Assembly (NCBI RefSeq): GCF_900113685.1
Contig: NZ_FOQG01000002.1
Span: 124,001 to 188,000 of the forward strand
Direction: 5' to 3'
From: Nocardioides psychrotolerans
GTDB lineage: Bacteria; Actinomycetota; Actinomycetes; Propionibacteriales; Nocardioidaceae
Length of the DNA: 64,000 nt
The translations under genes and the position numbers were made by a program. Below the pieces are notes generated by a model, which saw only the letters and a program-made list of their open reading frames with translations, was not told the origin of the DNA and searched no databases. Position 1 is the first letter of the stretch, and each line of letters begins with the position of its first letter. Below are positions 1 to 9,168 of this stretch, in pieces.

Positions 1-1253
1 GCGACGGCAACGCCTTTGGTGGGACCGATCTGGTCGCCGACCTCGAGGCGCAGGTCGCCACGGAGGCGCTGATCGACGGCCGCATCCAGGACACGTTCGA
101 CGGGACGCAGCCGTTCGAGGCCGACTTCTCCAACACCATCGGCCAGGCTTTCGCGGTCCAGGGTCTTGACGCGGAGGCCAGCGCGCTCGTCGACCCGGCG
201 ACCGACTTCCTGCTCGCCCAGCAGTGCACCGAGGGCTTCTTCCGGCTCAACTTCGCCGCGGCCGACGCACCCCTGCAGGCCTGCGACGCCGACCCGGAGG
301 CCGCTCCCGACACCGACGTGACCGCGCTCGCCGTGATCGCGCTGCAGAGCCAGACCGACGACACCGACGTGCAGGCCGCCGTCACCCGGGCGACCGACTG
401 GCTCGCCGGTGCGCAGAGGGACAACGGCTCGTTCGGCGGCGGCACCTCCACCGAGGCGCCCAACACCAACAGCACCGGGCTCGCCGGCTGGGCGCTCGGC
501 ACCGAGGGCGACACCGCCCGCGCCGCTGAGGCGGCCACCTGGGTCCGGCGCCTGCAGGCCGACGACACCGCCCCGTGCGCCTCGGGCCTCACGCCCGACA
601 ACGGCGCGATCGCCTACGATGCCGCGGCCCGCAACACCGCTCGCGGCGAGGGCATCACGGATGCAGTCGAGGACCAGTTCCGCCGGGCCTCCGCCCAGGC
701 GCTGCCGGGCCTGCAGTGGGCGCCGGCCGAGGGCACGGGCGCAGTCGCCGTGCCGAACCAGAGGTTCTTCCAGCAGGCCGGTCGCAGCATCACGGTCGTG
801 TCCGGTGGCGGTCTCGCTCCCGGCGACACGGTGTGTGTGACCCGCGGCCGTGCCGTGGCCGCGCGCACGACCGCCGGCGACGACGGGCAGGCGGTCGCCC
901 GCGTGACGCTGCCCGCCGGCACCGCGCTGCGCACTTTCGTCCTGCGCTCCGGCGAGGCCACGGTCGGCTCGACGACGTTCCAAGCCGTCGCCGCGAAGAA
1001 GCTCGGTCTGAAGATCGCCAAGGTGCGCGTCGCCCGCGGCGCCTTCGACACCGTCAAGGTCAGCGGCCTCGCCCGCCGCGAGTCGGTACGGGTCTTCCTG
1101 CGCGGCAAGCGCGTCGCCGCCGGCACCGCCAACGCCCAGGGTGTGCTGACCAAGCGATTCAAGGTCACGGGCAACCTCGGCAAGGCGACCCTCAAGGTCA
1201 CCGGCGAGTTCGCCAACCGGACCAACACCGCGACGATCACCGTCAAGCGTTGA
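1..1253 (+). CDS. Secreted alpha/alpha-toroid repeat protein (prenyltransferase/squalene-oxidase-like repeats), 5'-truncated
   Basis: The reading frame is open from base 3, so the N-terminus lies outside the window; 416 residues are visible. The first ~230 show repeats of the squalene-cyclase/prenyltransferase toroid type, including a DNGSFGGG-like QW-type motif near residue 140 and regularly spaced ALA/GLAGWALG helices. The last ~150 residues look like a lysine/arginine-rich beta-sandwich (Ig-like) module ending TATITVKR. No cyclase active site is visible, so a binding rather than enzymatic role is more likely. It is followed 2 bases later by an SCO2322-like secreted protein and then by ECF transporter genes. 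An alpha/alpha toroid paired with a small beta domain recalls the fold of animal transcobalamin, so ligand capture for the transporter is a reasonable inference. Confidence 0.7.
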   Translation, partial: DGNAFGGTDLVADLEAQVATEALIDGRIQDTFDGTQPFEADFSNTIGQAFAVQGLDAEASALVDPATDFLLAQQCTEGFFRLNFAAADAPLQACDADPEAAPDTDVTALAVIALQSQTDDTDVQAAVTRATDWLAGAQRDNGSFGGGTSTEAPNTNSTGLAGWALGTEGDTARAAEAATWVRRLQADDTAPCASGLTPDNGAIAYDAAARNTARGEGITDAVEDQFRRASAQALPGLQWAPAEGTGAVAVPNQRFFQQAGRSITVVSGGGLAPGDTVCVTRGRAVAARTTAGDDGQAVARVTLPAGTALRTFVLRSGEATVGSTTFQAVAAKKLGLKIAKVRVARGAFDTVKVSGLARRESVRVFLRGKRVAAGTANAQGVLTKRFKVTGNLGKATLKVTGEFANRTNTATITVKR

Positions 1254-1255
1254 TC

Positions 1256-2209
1256 GTGCGACACCGCCCGGCACGACTCCTCGCTGCCGCCGCCCTCGTG
1301 GCGGCGGCGGTCGGGGTCGGCACACCTGCTCCTGCCGTCGCGGCCGGCTGCTCCAGCGCGAGCGGCGTGACGGTCGTCGTGGACTTCAACCAGCTCGGCG
1401 GGGGAGTCGCCTCGGGCTGCATCTCGGGCGGTGGGGGCCAGAAGGCCTCAGCGCTGTTCCCCTCGGCAGGGCACCCGCTGACCTACGCGCAACGCCAGCC
1501 CGGCTTCGTGTGCCGGGTGTCCGGAGTCCCGGCCGAGGACCCGTGCGTCAACACCTCGGCTGCCAACGCCTACTGGGGCCTGTGGTGGACCGACGGCAAG
1601 GGTGGTGACTGGGTCTACTCCAGCCTCGGTGCCGCTTCTCTGACCATCCCCGACGGCGGCTACGTCGGTTTCTCGTGGGACGAGAGCGGCGGGGACGCCA
1701 AGCCGAGCTTCACGCCGGCCCCGCACCCGGCACCCAGCCCGACCCCGACGCCCACACCGACGGCCCAGCCCTCGCAGCCCGCACCGGGCGGGGGCTCCGG
1801 CTCGGGTGGGGGCCAGGACGCTGACTTCGGATCGACCGAGGGGGGCCAGGGCTCCGACGGCGGCCCGGCCTCGTCGACGCCCCAGCCCACGGAGCCGGTC
1901 GACGCGGCCGACGACCCCGCCAGCGACCCGTCCGGCGACCCGTCCCCGTCGGCCACCGCGGCACCCGGCAGGCCGAGCCCGCCCGGGAAGCCGGGCGCGT
2001 CCGCCGACCCGTCCGCGAGCGCGACACCGGCCGCGAGCCCGTCCGACGAGGCCACGGGCGCGCCGTACTCGGACGATCCGGTCTCACCCACGGCCGCCAC
2101 CACCTCCGACGACGGCCTCCCGGCCTGGGTCGCCCCGGCGCTGATCGTCCTGGTCTTCGCCAGCGCTGGCGGCGTCTTCCTGCAGCGCAGGAGGCAGACC
2201 GGCCCGTGA
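1256..2209 (+). CDS. Secreted, membrane-anchored SCO2322-like protein
   Basis: A 317-residue protein. The GTG at 1256 is chosen because it directly precedes a signal peptide (RHRPARLL, then an Ala/Val-rich core ending PAVAA) and lies 2 bases after the previous stop. Mature residues ~30-150 form a compact domain with VVVDFNQLGGG, paired cysteines and a YWGLWW segment, which I recognise as the SCO2322 type. It resembles the beta domain that follows toroids in transcobalamin-like proteins. A long Pro/Thr/Ser-rich stalk (~155-285) leads to one C-terminal membrane helix and a basic tail (LQRRRQTGP). Its stop overlaps the next start by four bases (GTGA). It is probably a surface partner of the ECF transporter; the ligand is unknown. 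Confidence 0.72.
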   Translation: MRHRPARLLAAAALVAAAVGVGTPAPAVAAGCSSASGVTVVVDFNQLGGGVASGCISGGGGQKASALFPSAGHPLTYAQRQPGFVCRVSGVPAEDPCVNTSAANAYWGLWWTDGKGGDWVYSSLGAASLTIPDGGYVGFSWDESGGDAKPSFTPAPHPAPSPTPTPTPTAQPSQPAPGGGSGSGGGQDADFGSTEGGQGSDGGPASSTPQPTEPVDAADDPASDPSGDPSPSATAAPGRPSPPGKPGASADPSASATPAASPSDEATGAPYSDDPVSPTAATTSDDGLPAWVAPALIVLVFASAGGVFLQRRRQTGP

Positions 2210-3315
2210 GCACCCTGACCCTGACGCGATCGAGCGTCGCCGGCGCCCGGCTCCCGCGCGACGTGCACCCCGTGGCCTGGTGGCTGTGGGCGATCGGTCT
2301 CGCCACGGCAGCCTCGCTCACGACCAACCCGCTGGTGCTCCTGCTGATCATCGGCGTCGCGAGCATGGTCGTCATGGCCCGGCGCTCGGACCAGCCGTGG
2401 GGTCAGTCGTTCCGGCTCTACGTCTACCTCGGCATCGCCATCGTGGTGCTGCGGGTGCTCTTCAGGCTGGTCTTCGCGGGGAGCTATCCCGGCAACGTGG
2501 TCCTCGACCTGCCACAGATCCCCCTGCCCGACTGGGTCCTCGGCATCACGCTCCTCGGCCCGGTCACGCAGGAGTCGCTGCTTGCCGGGCTCTACGACGG
2601 CCTGCGGCTGGCCGCGATCGTCATCTGCATCGGCGCGGCCAACGCGCTCGCCAACCCCAAACGGCTGCTGCGCTCGGTGCCGCCGGCGCTCTACGAGGTC
2701 GGGACCGCCCTGGTGGTCGCCGTGACCGTGCTGCCGCAGTTCGCCGACAGCGTGCGCCGGGTGCGTGCGGCGCAGGCGCTGCGTGGGGGCGAGACCGGTC
2801 GCGTGCGGCGGTTGCGCCGCTTCGTCGTACCCGTCATGGAGGACGCCCTCGAGCGTTCCCTCGCGCTCGCCGCGGGCATGGACACCCGCGGTTACGGCCG
2901 GGCTGGCGGGCTCACCCCCGCCCAACGGCGTACGACGGGCACGTTGATGCTGGCGGGTCTGTGCGGGGTGTGCGTCGGGGTCTACGCGACCCTCGACCTG
3001 ACCGCCCCGCGCTACCTCGCGCTGCCGATGCTCGGCCTCGGGGTCGTGGTCGCCGTCGCCGGGCTGATGAGCGCCGGACGGCGGGTCGAGCGCACCCGCT
3101 ACCGTCCCGACCGCTGGCGCTGGCCCGAGCTGGCGATCGTCGCGTCCGGGGTCGCCGTCGGTGTGGTCGGCTGGTGGGTCAACGGCCACCAGCTGCTGAT
3201 CGCCTACCCCGATCTGTCGGGTGCCCCCCAGATCTCCCTGGTCGCCCTCGTCGGCGTCCTCGTCGGTGCGGTCGCTGCCGCGGCGGCCCCACCTCCGAGG
3301 CAGGTGCTCGCATGA
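2206..3315 (+). CDS. ECF transporter transmembrane component (EcfT/CbiQ family)
   Basis: A 369-residue polytopic membrane protein of the CbiQ/EcfT family, the coupling subunit between the S component and the ATPases. The first ~110 residues hold several hydrophobic helices. The characteristic arginine-rich coupling region follows, with RVRAAQALRGG around residue 190 and a GMDTRGYGR motif around 225, matching the paired A-R-G type coupling-helix motifs of the family. Four further C-terminal helices follow. It starts with GTG inside the previous stop and ends with ATGA overlap into the ATPase gene, so the four transporter genes are translationally coupled. Confidence 0.88.
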   Translation: MSTLTLTRSSVAGARLPRDVHPVAWWLWAIGLATAASLTTNPLVLLLIIGVASMVVMARRSDQPWGQSFRLYVYLGIAIVVLRVLFRLVFAGSYPGNVVLDLPQIPLPDWVLGITLLGPVTQESLLAGLYDGLRLAAIVICIGAANALANPKRLLRSVPPALYEVGTALVVAVTVLPQFADSVRRVRAAQALRGGETGRVRRLRRFVVPVMEDALERSLALAAGMDTRGYGRAGGLTPAQRRTTGTLMLAGLCGVCVGVYATLDLTAPRYLALPMLGLGVVVAVAGLMSAGRRVERTRYRPDRWRWPELAIVASGVAVGVVGWWVNGHQLLIAYPDLSGAPQISLVALVGVLVGAVAAAAAPPPRQVLA

Positions 3316-4880
3316 TCGAGCTGCGCGGCATCTCGGTCGCCTACGACCACCACCCGGTGCTCAGCGACGTCGACCTGACGATCGAGGAGGGCGAGCTGAT
3401 GCTCGTCTCCGGCCCCACCGGCGTCGGCAAGTCGACGCTGCTCGGCGTCGTCACCGGCCTGGTGCCGCGCTTCAGCGGCGGCACCCTGCGCGGCGACCTG
3501 CTCCTCGACGGCACCAGCATCCTGCGCACCCCGCCCCGCGACCGTGCGCACGTGGTCGGCTACGTCGGCCAGGACCCGGCCGCCGGCTTCGTCACCGACA
3601 CCGTCGAGGAGGAGCTGGCCTATGGCATGGAGCAGCTCGGCCTCGCGCCCGACGCGATGCGTCGCCGCGTCGAGGAGACCCTCGACCTGCTCGGCATCGC
3701 CGAGCTGCGACACCGTGACCTGCGCACCCTCTCGGGCGGCCAGCAGCAGCGCGTTGCCATCGGCTCCGTGCTCACCACCCACCCCCGCCTGCTCGTCCTC
3801 GACGAGCCCACCTCGGCGCTCGACCCGACCGCCGCCGAGGACGTGCTGGCCACGCTGACCCGGCTGGTCCACGACCTCGGCGTCTCCGTGCTCGTCGCCG
3901 AGCACCGGCTGGAGCGGGTCGTGCCGTTCGCCGACCGCATGTGTCTGCTCACCGGCGACGCCCGTGTGCAGGTCGGCACCCCCGCCGAGCTGCTCGCGCA
4001 CTCGCCCGTCGTGCCCCCGATCGTCGAGCTCGGCCGGGCCGCCGGCTGGAGCCCGCTGCCGCTGACGGTCCGCGAGGCCCGCCGCTCCGCTCGCGCCCTC
4101 GACCTCGCCCCGCCCGTCCAGGAGGTGCTGCCCGACGCCCCCGAGGCGTTGCGGGCCCGCGGTCTCACCGTCACCCACGGGCGCACGGTGGCCGTCCGCG
4201 AGCTCGACCTGACGCTCGGCGCCGGTCGTGTCACCGCGCTGATGGGCCGCAACGGCTGCGGCAAGTCGTCGCTGCTGTGGGCACTTCAGGGCACCGGCAA
4301 GCGGGCGCACGGTGTCGTCGCCTCGTGCGGGTCCGACCCCGCACGGCTCGAGCCGGCGCAGCGGCGCAATGTCGTCGGGCTGCTCCCGCAGAGCTCGGCA
4401 GACCTCCTCTACCTCGAGACCGTCGACGAGGAGTGCGCCGCGGGTGGCGACGGCACCCGCGCCATCCTCGACCGGCTCGTGCCCGGCATCCCCGGCGACC
4501 AGCACCCACGCGACCTCTCGGAGGGACAGCGACTGGCGCTCGCCCTCGCGCTGGTCCTCGTCGCCCGGCCGCACGTCGTGCTCCTCGACGAGCCGACGCG
4601 CGGCCTCGACTACGCCGCCAAGCGGGCGCTGGCCGGCATGCTGCGCGCGCTCGCCGACGACGGGCACGCCGTGCTGGTGGCGACCCACGACGTGGAGTTC
4701 ACCGCCCAGGCCGCCGACGAGGTCGTCGTGATGTCGGAGGGCGAGGTCGTCTCCGCCGGCCCCGTACGCCGGGTGGTCGCCGAGTCGCCCGCCTTCGCGC
4801 CGCAGGTGATGAAGGTGCTGGGCGCGCCGTGGCTGCGCGCGGACGAGGTCGTCGCGGCGCTGGGGGCGAGGACCGCGTGA
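3312..4880 (+). CDS. ECF transporter duplicated ATPase (fused EcfA-EcfA')
   Basis: A 522-residue protein with two ABC ATPase domains in one chain. Domain 1 has Walker A GPTGVGKST (~35), signature LSGGQQQR (~145) and Walker B LLVLDEPTSALD. Domain 2 starts near residue 285, with GRNGCGKSS, a shortened LSEGQ signature and VVLLDEPTRGLD. Domain 2 is short in the region between Walker A and the signature. Fused ATPases are common in actinobacterial ECF systems. It overlaps both neighbours by four bases and powers the transporter formed with the T and S subunits on either side. Confidence 0.92.
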   Translation: MIELRGISVAYDHHPVLSDVDLTIEEGELMLVSGPTGVGKSTLLGVVTGLVPRFSGGTLRGDLLLDGTSILRTPPRDRAHVVGYVGQDPAAGFVTDTVEEELAYGMEQLGLAPDAMRRRVEETLDLLGIAELRHRDLRTLSGGQQQRVAIGSVLTTHPRLLVLDEPTSALDPTAAEDVLATLTRLVHDLGVSVLVAEHRLERVVPFADRMCLLTGDARVQVGTPAELLAHSPVVPPIVELGRAAGWSPLPLTVREARRSARALDLAPPVQEVLPDAPEALRARGLTVTHGRTVAVRELDLTLGAGRVTALMGRNGCGKSSLLWALQGTGKRAHGVVASCGSDPARLEPAQRRNVVGLLPQSSADLLYLETVDEECAAGGDGTRAILDRLVPGIPGDQHPRDLSEGQRLALALALVLVARPHVVLLDEPTRGLDYAAKRALAGMLRALADDGHAVLVATHDVEFTAQAADEVVVMSEGEVVSAGPVRRVVAESPAFAPQVMKVLGAPWLRADEVVAALGARTA

Positions 4881-5722
4881 GCGCCGTCCGCACCAGCACC
4901 CCGGTCGCCGTACCCCTCTCGCTGCGCTCGGCAGCCGTCCTCACCGTCGCCTCGCTCGGTGGGCTGATGATGCTGCTCTGGCCGCTGCTGCTGCGGGTCC
5001 CGGACGACGCGCGCATCGACCCGCCGTTCCTCTTCCTCGCGCTGCTGCCCGTCGTCATCGCGGTCGTGCTCGCGGAGCTGAGCGAGGGCGGGATGGATGC
5101 CCGGGTGCTGGCGATCCTCGGCGTGCTCAGCGCGATGAACGCGGTGCTGCGGATGCTCTCGGCCGGCACCGCGGGCGTGGAGCTGGTGTTCTTCCTGCTG
5201 ATCCTCGGCGGGCGCGTCTTCGGCGCGGGCTTCGGTTTCGTGCTGGGCGTGACGTCGCTCTTCGCCTCGGCCCTGATGACAGCCGGCGTCGGCCCGTGGC
5301 TGCCCTTCCAGATGATCATCGCGGCGTGGGTCGGGATGGGCGCGGGCCTGCTGCCGCGCCGCGTCACCGGTCGCGCGGAGATCGCGATGCTCGTGGTCTA
5401 CGGGGTCGTCGCGGCCTACCTCTTCGGCCTGCTGATGAACCTCTCCGGCTGGCCGTTCCTCCTGGGTGTCCAGGTGCCCGGCCACGAGGGCTCGCTGGCC
5501 TACGTGCCCGGCGCCCCGCTGCTCGACAACCTGCAGACGTTCCTCGTCTACACGCTCATCACCTCCACCGGCAGCTTCGACACCGGACGCGCGATCACCA
5601 CCGCCGTCGCGCTGGTGCTCCTCGGGCCTGCGGTGCTGACCACGCTGCGGCGCGCTGCCAAGCGGGCGCTGGTGGTGGGGGTGGCCGAGGAGCGGGCCTC
5701 GGGGCCCGCTCCTACGGCCTGA
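4877..5722 (+). CDS. ECF transporter substrate-binding S component
   Basis: A 281-residue hydrophobic protein with about six predicted membrane helices, starting at the GTG that overlaps the ATPase stop. The segment RVFGAGFGFVLG followed by TAGVGPWLPFQM is typical of S components that NCBI-style annotation calls 'ECF transporter S component', among them CbrT-like proteins. Substrate specificity cannot be read from sequence. A cobamide or related micronutrient is suggested only by the transcobalamin-like partners upstream. The 3' end overlaps the convergent sugar dehydrogenase gene by 11 bases. Confidence 0.83.
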   Translation: MSAVRTSTPVAVPLSLRSAAVLTVASLGGLMMLLWPLLLRVPDDARIDPPFLFLALLPVVIAVVLAELSEGGMDARVLAILGVLSAMNAVLRMLSAGTAGVELVFFLLILGGRVFGAGFGFVLGVTSLFASALMTAGVGPWLPFQMIIAAWVGMGAGLLPRRVTGRAEIAMLVVYGVVAAYLFGLLMNLSGWPFLLGVQVPGHEGSLAYVPGAPLLDNLQTFLVYTLITSTGSFDTGRAITTAVALVLLGPAVLTTLRRAAKRALVVGVAEERASGPAPTA

Positions 5723-6917
5723 CGAGCAGGATCTTGTCGTCGCCGGGGCCGGGATCGCCGCGGGTGTCGCGGTTGCTCGTCATGACCCACAGCATCCCGT
5801 CGTCGGTGGCGGCGACGGTGCGCATCCGGCCGTAGTCACCGACGAAGAACGGCTCCGCCTCGACCGCACGGTTGCCCTGGACGCGCACCCGCCACAGTCG
5901 CTCACCCTTGAGGGCAGCCATCCACAGGTAGCCGTCGAGGAAGGCCAGGCCCGAGGGGGAGGCCTCGTCGGTGTTCCAGACCTGCTGGGGGTCGACGAAC
6001 CCCTGATCCTGGCCGCCCTTGCCCTCGACCTGGGGCCAGCCGTAGTTGGCGCCCTCGTCGATGCGGTTGAGCTCGTCGAAGGTGTCCTGCCCGAACTCCG
6101 AGGCCCACAGCCGGTCGGCGTCGTCGAAGGCGAGACCCTGCACGTTGCGGTGGCCCCACGACCACACCGCGGTCCCGAAGGGGTTGCCGGGGGCGGGCTT
6201 GCCGGCGGGGGTGAGGCGCAGGACCTTGCCGCCGAGGCTGTCGCGCTGCTGCGCGAGCGACGGCTCCCCGGTCTCGCCGGTGGAGACGTAGAGCATGCCG
6301 TCGGGGCCGAACTCCAGGCGCCCGCCGTCGTGGATGTAGCCGTTGGGGATGCCGGTGAAGATCGGGGTCGGTTCACCGAGCCGGTCGCCGCGGAGCGTGG
6401 CGCGCACGACCCGGTTGTCGCTCGCGGTGCTGGCGTAGAAGTAGACGAACCGGTCCTGCGCGAAGTCGGGCGAGATCGCCACCCCGAGCAGCCCTGCCTC
6501 GCCCTGGGGTGCCGCGACGTCGAGGGTGCCGAGCTCGGTCACGGTGTAGTCGTCACCGCTGACGAGCAGCACCCGCTGGGTGTCGCGCTCGGTGACGATC
6601 GCGTCGCCGTCGGCGAAGAAGTCCAGGCCCCACGGCGCCTCGAGCCCGGTCGCGATCTCCTCGATGACCTCGGGTGGACCGCCCGGCGCGGCCGGCTCTG
6701 ACGAGGTGGAGGAGGAGGGGGCGCTCGGCTCAGCAGATGCTGATGTCGACGGTGAGGGCGGTGGAGCTGACGGCGACGCAGGCGCCGTACCGGTGATGGT
6801 CACGGTGCTCTCGTTGCCGGCCTGACCGCAGCCGGCCAGCAGCAGCGCCCCCGCCACCAGGCCAGCGGTGGCAGCGGCTGACGGGCGAGGCAGACGGACG
6901 GCCCGGGACATCCGCAT
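5712..6917 (-). CDS. PQQ-type glucose/sorbosone dehydrogenase-like lipoprotein
   Basis: A 401-residue protein with a lipoprotein signal (hydrophobic core then LAGC at ~29), followed by a low-complexity Ser/Pro/Ala linker to ~70 and a six-bladed beta-propeller of the glucose/sorbosone dehydrogenase (soluble aldose dehydrogenase) family. Recognisable family segments are EAGLLGVAISPDF, SWGHRNVQGLAFD and FDELNRIDEGANYGWP. The protein should sit on the outer face of the membrane and oxidise sugars or related alcohols with PQQ, though cofactor use is inferred from the family. It lies in an apparent operon with the hydrolase gene: they share base 6917. Confidence 0.87.
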   Translation of the reverse strand: MRMSRAVRLPRPSAAATAGLVAGALLLAGCGQAGNESTVTITGTAPASPSAPPPSPSTSASAEPSAPSSSTSSEPAAPGGPPEVIEEIATGLEAPWGLDFFADGDAIVTERDTQRVLLVSGDDYTVTELGTLDVAAPQGEAGLLGVAISPDFAQDRFVYFYASTASDNRVVRATLRGDRLGEPTPIFTGIPNGYIHDGGRLEFGPDGMLYVSTGETGEPSLAQQRDSLGGKVLRLTPAGKPAPGNPFGTAVWSWGHRNVQGLAFDDADRLWASEFGQDTFDELNRIDEGANYGWPQVEGKGGQDQGFVDPQQVWNTDEASPSGLAFLDGYLWMAALKGERLWRVRVQGNRAVEAEPFFVGDYGRMRTVAATDDGMLWVMTSNRDTRGDPGPGDDKILLVRP

Positions 6918-7831
6918 CAGCCCACCCGGGCGATGAACTCGAGCAGCAGGTCGTGCACCGCGTCGGGCTGCTCCATGGCGACGAAGTGCGTCCCGCGGAG
7001 CTCGACGTACGTCGCGTCCTCGAGGCGGGCGGCGGCGCTCGCCATGTCACGGGCGCCCGCCAGGATGTCCCAGGACCCGGCGACGAACGCGCAGGGCACC
7101 GTGACGCGGCTGAGCGAGACCCGGGCGTGGCGCGAGGTGCTGAGCGCGAGGTGGAAGTACCAGTCGAGCGGCGTGGTGAGGAACTCGCGCACCGCCTCGA
7201 CAGCGAGCTCGGGGTGCTTGACGGGGAACATGAAGCCGGTGTGGGTCAGCAGGTCGATCGTCCGGGGGCCGATCGGCAGCCGCGCCGCGATCGGGGTGAG
7301 GGCGCGGCCCCCGAGGCTCATCACGCGCGCGAGGTTGACCGTGATCGCCCGGGCGACCGGCCGGGGAAGGCGCAGCGGGGCCAGCATCGTGGCGAAGGTG
7401 TCGCCCGGGACGCCGGCGACCGCGAAGAGGCCCCGCACGCGCTCGGGGTGGCGCACCGCCAGCTCGAACATCGTGTTGACGCCCATCGACCAGCCCATGA
7501 GCACGGCCGTGTCGATGCCGAAGTAGTCCATCACCGAGAGCCCGTCCTCGACGAAGTGCCCGATCTCGACGTGGCTGGGGTCGGTGGGCCGGTCAGAGCC
7601 CCCGACGCCACGGTGGTTCCATGAGACGACGCGGACGTCGCAGTCGGGGTCGAGCAGCGCGGGCCATGCGTAGGCGTTGGTGCCGAGCCCGTTGCACAGG
7701 ACCACGGTGGGGCCGTCGATGCGACCGGCCGGGTCGTTGGTCCACGCCCGCAGCACGGTGCCGTCGTCGGAGAGAACGTCGTGGAACGAGACGGACGCGA
7801 TGGCGGTGGTCCGGGCTTCGGAGGTCGTCAT
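6917..7831 (-). CDS. Alpha/beta-fold hydrolase
   Basis: A 304-residue alpha/beta hydrolase. The nucleophile elbow GWSMG lies near residue 117, preceded by the oxyanion-type segment VLCNGLG (~45) and followed by a late catalytic His in RGTHFVAMEQ (~280). There is no signal peptide, so it is cytosolic. Substrate unknown; the sequence resembles general haloperoxidase/esterase-type actinobacterial hydrolases. The start is a probable leaderless ATG: a CACAAT -10 box sits 7 nt upstream. It is probably co-transcribed with the downstream sugar dehydrogenase. Confidence 0.85.
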   Translation of the reverse strand: MTTSEARTTAIASVSFHDVLSDDGTVLRAWTNDPAGRIDGPTVVLCNGLGTNAYAWPALLDPDCDVRVVSWNHRGVGGSDRPTDPSHVEIGHFVEDGLSVMDYFGIDTAVLMGWSMGVNTMFELAVRHPERVRGLFAVAGVPGDTFATMLAPLRLPRPVARAITVNLARVMSLGGRALTPIAARLPIGPRTIDLLTHTGFMFPVKHPELAVEAVREFLTTPLDWYFHLALSTSRHARVSLSRVTVPCAFVAGSWDILAGARDMASAAARLEDATYVELRGTHFVAMEQPDAVHDLLLEFIARVG

Positions 7832-7850
7832 GACTCCGATTGTGCCCGAG

Positions 7851-8096
7851 TCAGACTTGGGAACGTCGCAGCGTGTCAGGACTCACGACGTCGGCGGGGC
7901 GTTGGGCGACGCCGCGGGCCGGGAAGCGACTGGGGTAGCGGGCGGAGAAGAAGTCCTCGACGTCCTCGCGCTCGACCCTGCGCTGGACGCACTCGGTGGC
8001 AGCCAGCATCGCGTTGCGACGGGCCCGCTGCTGCGACTCGACGGCCCAGCGCTGGACGGCCTCGACGAGGACGGGTGGGGCGAGGTGGGCGAGCAT
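7851..8096 (-). CDS. Small protein of unknown function
   Basis: An 81-residue protein I do not recognise. The ATG at 8096 is preferred because a CGGAG ribosome-binding site lies 6 nt upstream; a longer in-frame start exists at 8201 but its extra residues look non-coding. The body is helical and charged (EAVQRWAVESQQRARRN, then ECVQRRVEREDVEDFF), with a Pro/Arg-rich tail. There are no membrane segments. Codon use is typical of the neighbourhood. It ends 19 bases upstream of the hydrolase start and could be regulatory, but nothing in the sequence shows this. Confidence 0.5.
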   Translation of the reverse strand: MLAHLAPPVLVEAVQRWAVESQQRARRNAMLAATECVQRRVEREDVEDFFSARYPSRFPARGVAQRPADVVSPDTLRRSQV

Positions 8097-8221
8097 CGAC
8101 GACTCCGGGGGGTTGAGTGCACCCGCCACGCTAGTAGCCAGGTGGGTCGGTGCCGTCTCCCCGACGTGACATCTACATGAACTCCTCACAAGATCCCCCA
8201 CTGGTCAATACAAGGACGGCG

Positions 8222-9106
8222 TCAGTCCGGCACCGGTTGGGCGATGGTGGACCGCGACCGCGTGGCCCCGATGCTGGCGACGACCACGAACGCCATGGCG
8301 GCCAGCTGGATCGGCGAGAGGACCTCGCCGAGGACCAGCAGCCCGGCCAGCGCCGCGGCGGCCGGCTCCAGGCTCATCAGGATCCCGAAGACGGCCGGAC
8401 GCAGGGATCGCAGCGCGACCAGCTCGCAGGTGTAGGGGATCACCGAGCTGAGCAGTCCGACGGCTGCTCCGAGCAGCAGGATCCGCGGGTCGCCCAGCAC
8501 GTCGCTGCCGGCGTGGACCGCGAACGGCGTGAGCACCAGGGTCGCGACCACGCTGGCCACCGCGAGTCCGTCGAGGCCCGGCCAGCGCTGCCCGGTCGAC
8601 GACGCGAGCAGGATGTACGACGCCCAGGCGGCGCCCGCGACCAGCGCGAGCAGCACGCCCACGGGGTCGAGGTCGACCCGCTCAAAGCCCAGCAGCAGCA
8701 CCCCCACGGCGGCCAGTGCCACCCAGACCAGGTCGCGCACCCGTCGCGACCCCAGCACGGCCAGGGTGAGCGGTCCGACGAACTCGATCGTGACGGCGAT
8801 CCCGAGCGGGATCCGAGCGAAGGCCTGGTAGATCGCCCAGTTCATGACTGCGAGGCTCAACCCGAAGCCGAGCACGACCCACCAGTCGGCCCGCGACCGC
8901 CCGCGCAGCGCGGGGCGGGCGATGAGGGCGAGCACGATCGCGCTGGTGACGAGCCGCAGCCACACGATCGTCGTGGGCGAGACCTCGTCGAAGAGACTCT
9001 TGGCGATGCCGGCGCCGAACTGCACCGAGAGGATGCCGATCAGGACCAGCCAGATCGGGGAGACCACCGAGGAGACCACCGGGGCCGATGACTTCTGCGT
9101 GGTCAC
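8222..9106 (-). CDS. EamA-family (drug/metabolite) transporter
   Basis: A 294-residue inner-membrane protein with about ten hydrophobic helices in two EamA repeats. Family segments include IAKSLFDEVSPTTIVWLRL near the N-terminus, ALIARPAL, and PLTLAVLGSRR in mid-protein. It is closest in feel to the RhtA/YdcZ-like amino-acid or threonine/homoserine exporters, but the substrate is not determinable. The GTG at 9106 is preceded by TAGATT with a 6-nt gap (9113-9118, reverse strand), typical of a leaderless actinobacterial start. Confidence 0.88.
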   Translation of the reverse strand: MTTQKSSAPVVSSVVSPIWLVLIGILSVQFGAGIAKSLFDEVSPTTIVWLRLVTSAIVLALIARPALRGRSRADWWVVLGFGLSLAVMNWAIYQAFARIPLGIAVTIEFVGPLTLAVLGSRRVRDLVWVALAAVGVLLLGFERVDLDPVGVLLALVAGAAWASYILLASSTGQRWPGLDGLAVASVVATLVLTPFAVHAGSDVLGDPRILLLGAAVGLLSSVIPYTCELVALRSLRPAVFGILMSLEPAAAALAGLLVLGEVLSPIQLAAMAFVVVASIGATRSRSTIAQPVPD

Positions 9107-9168
9107 CGGGTCAATCTAGGAGACAGTGGCAGGACGACCGACAGCAGGACGGACAGAGGAGCGACTCG

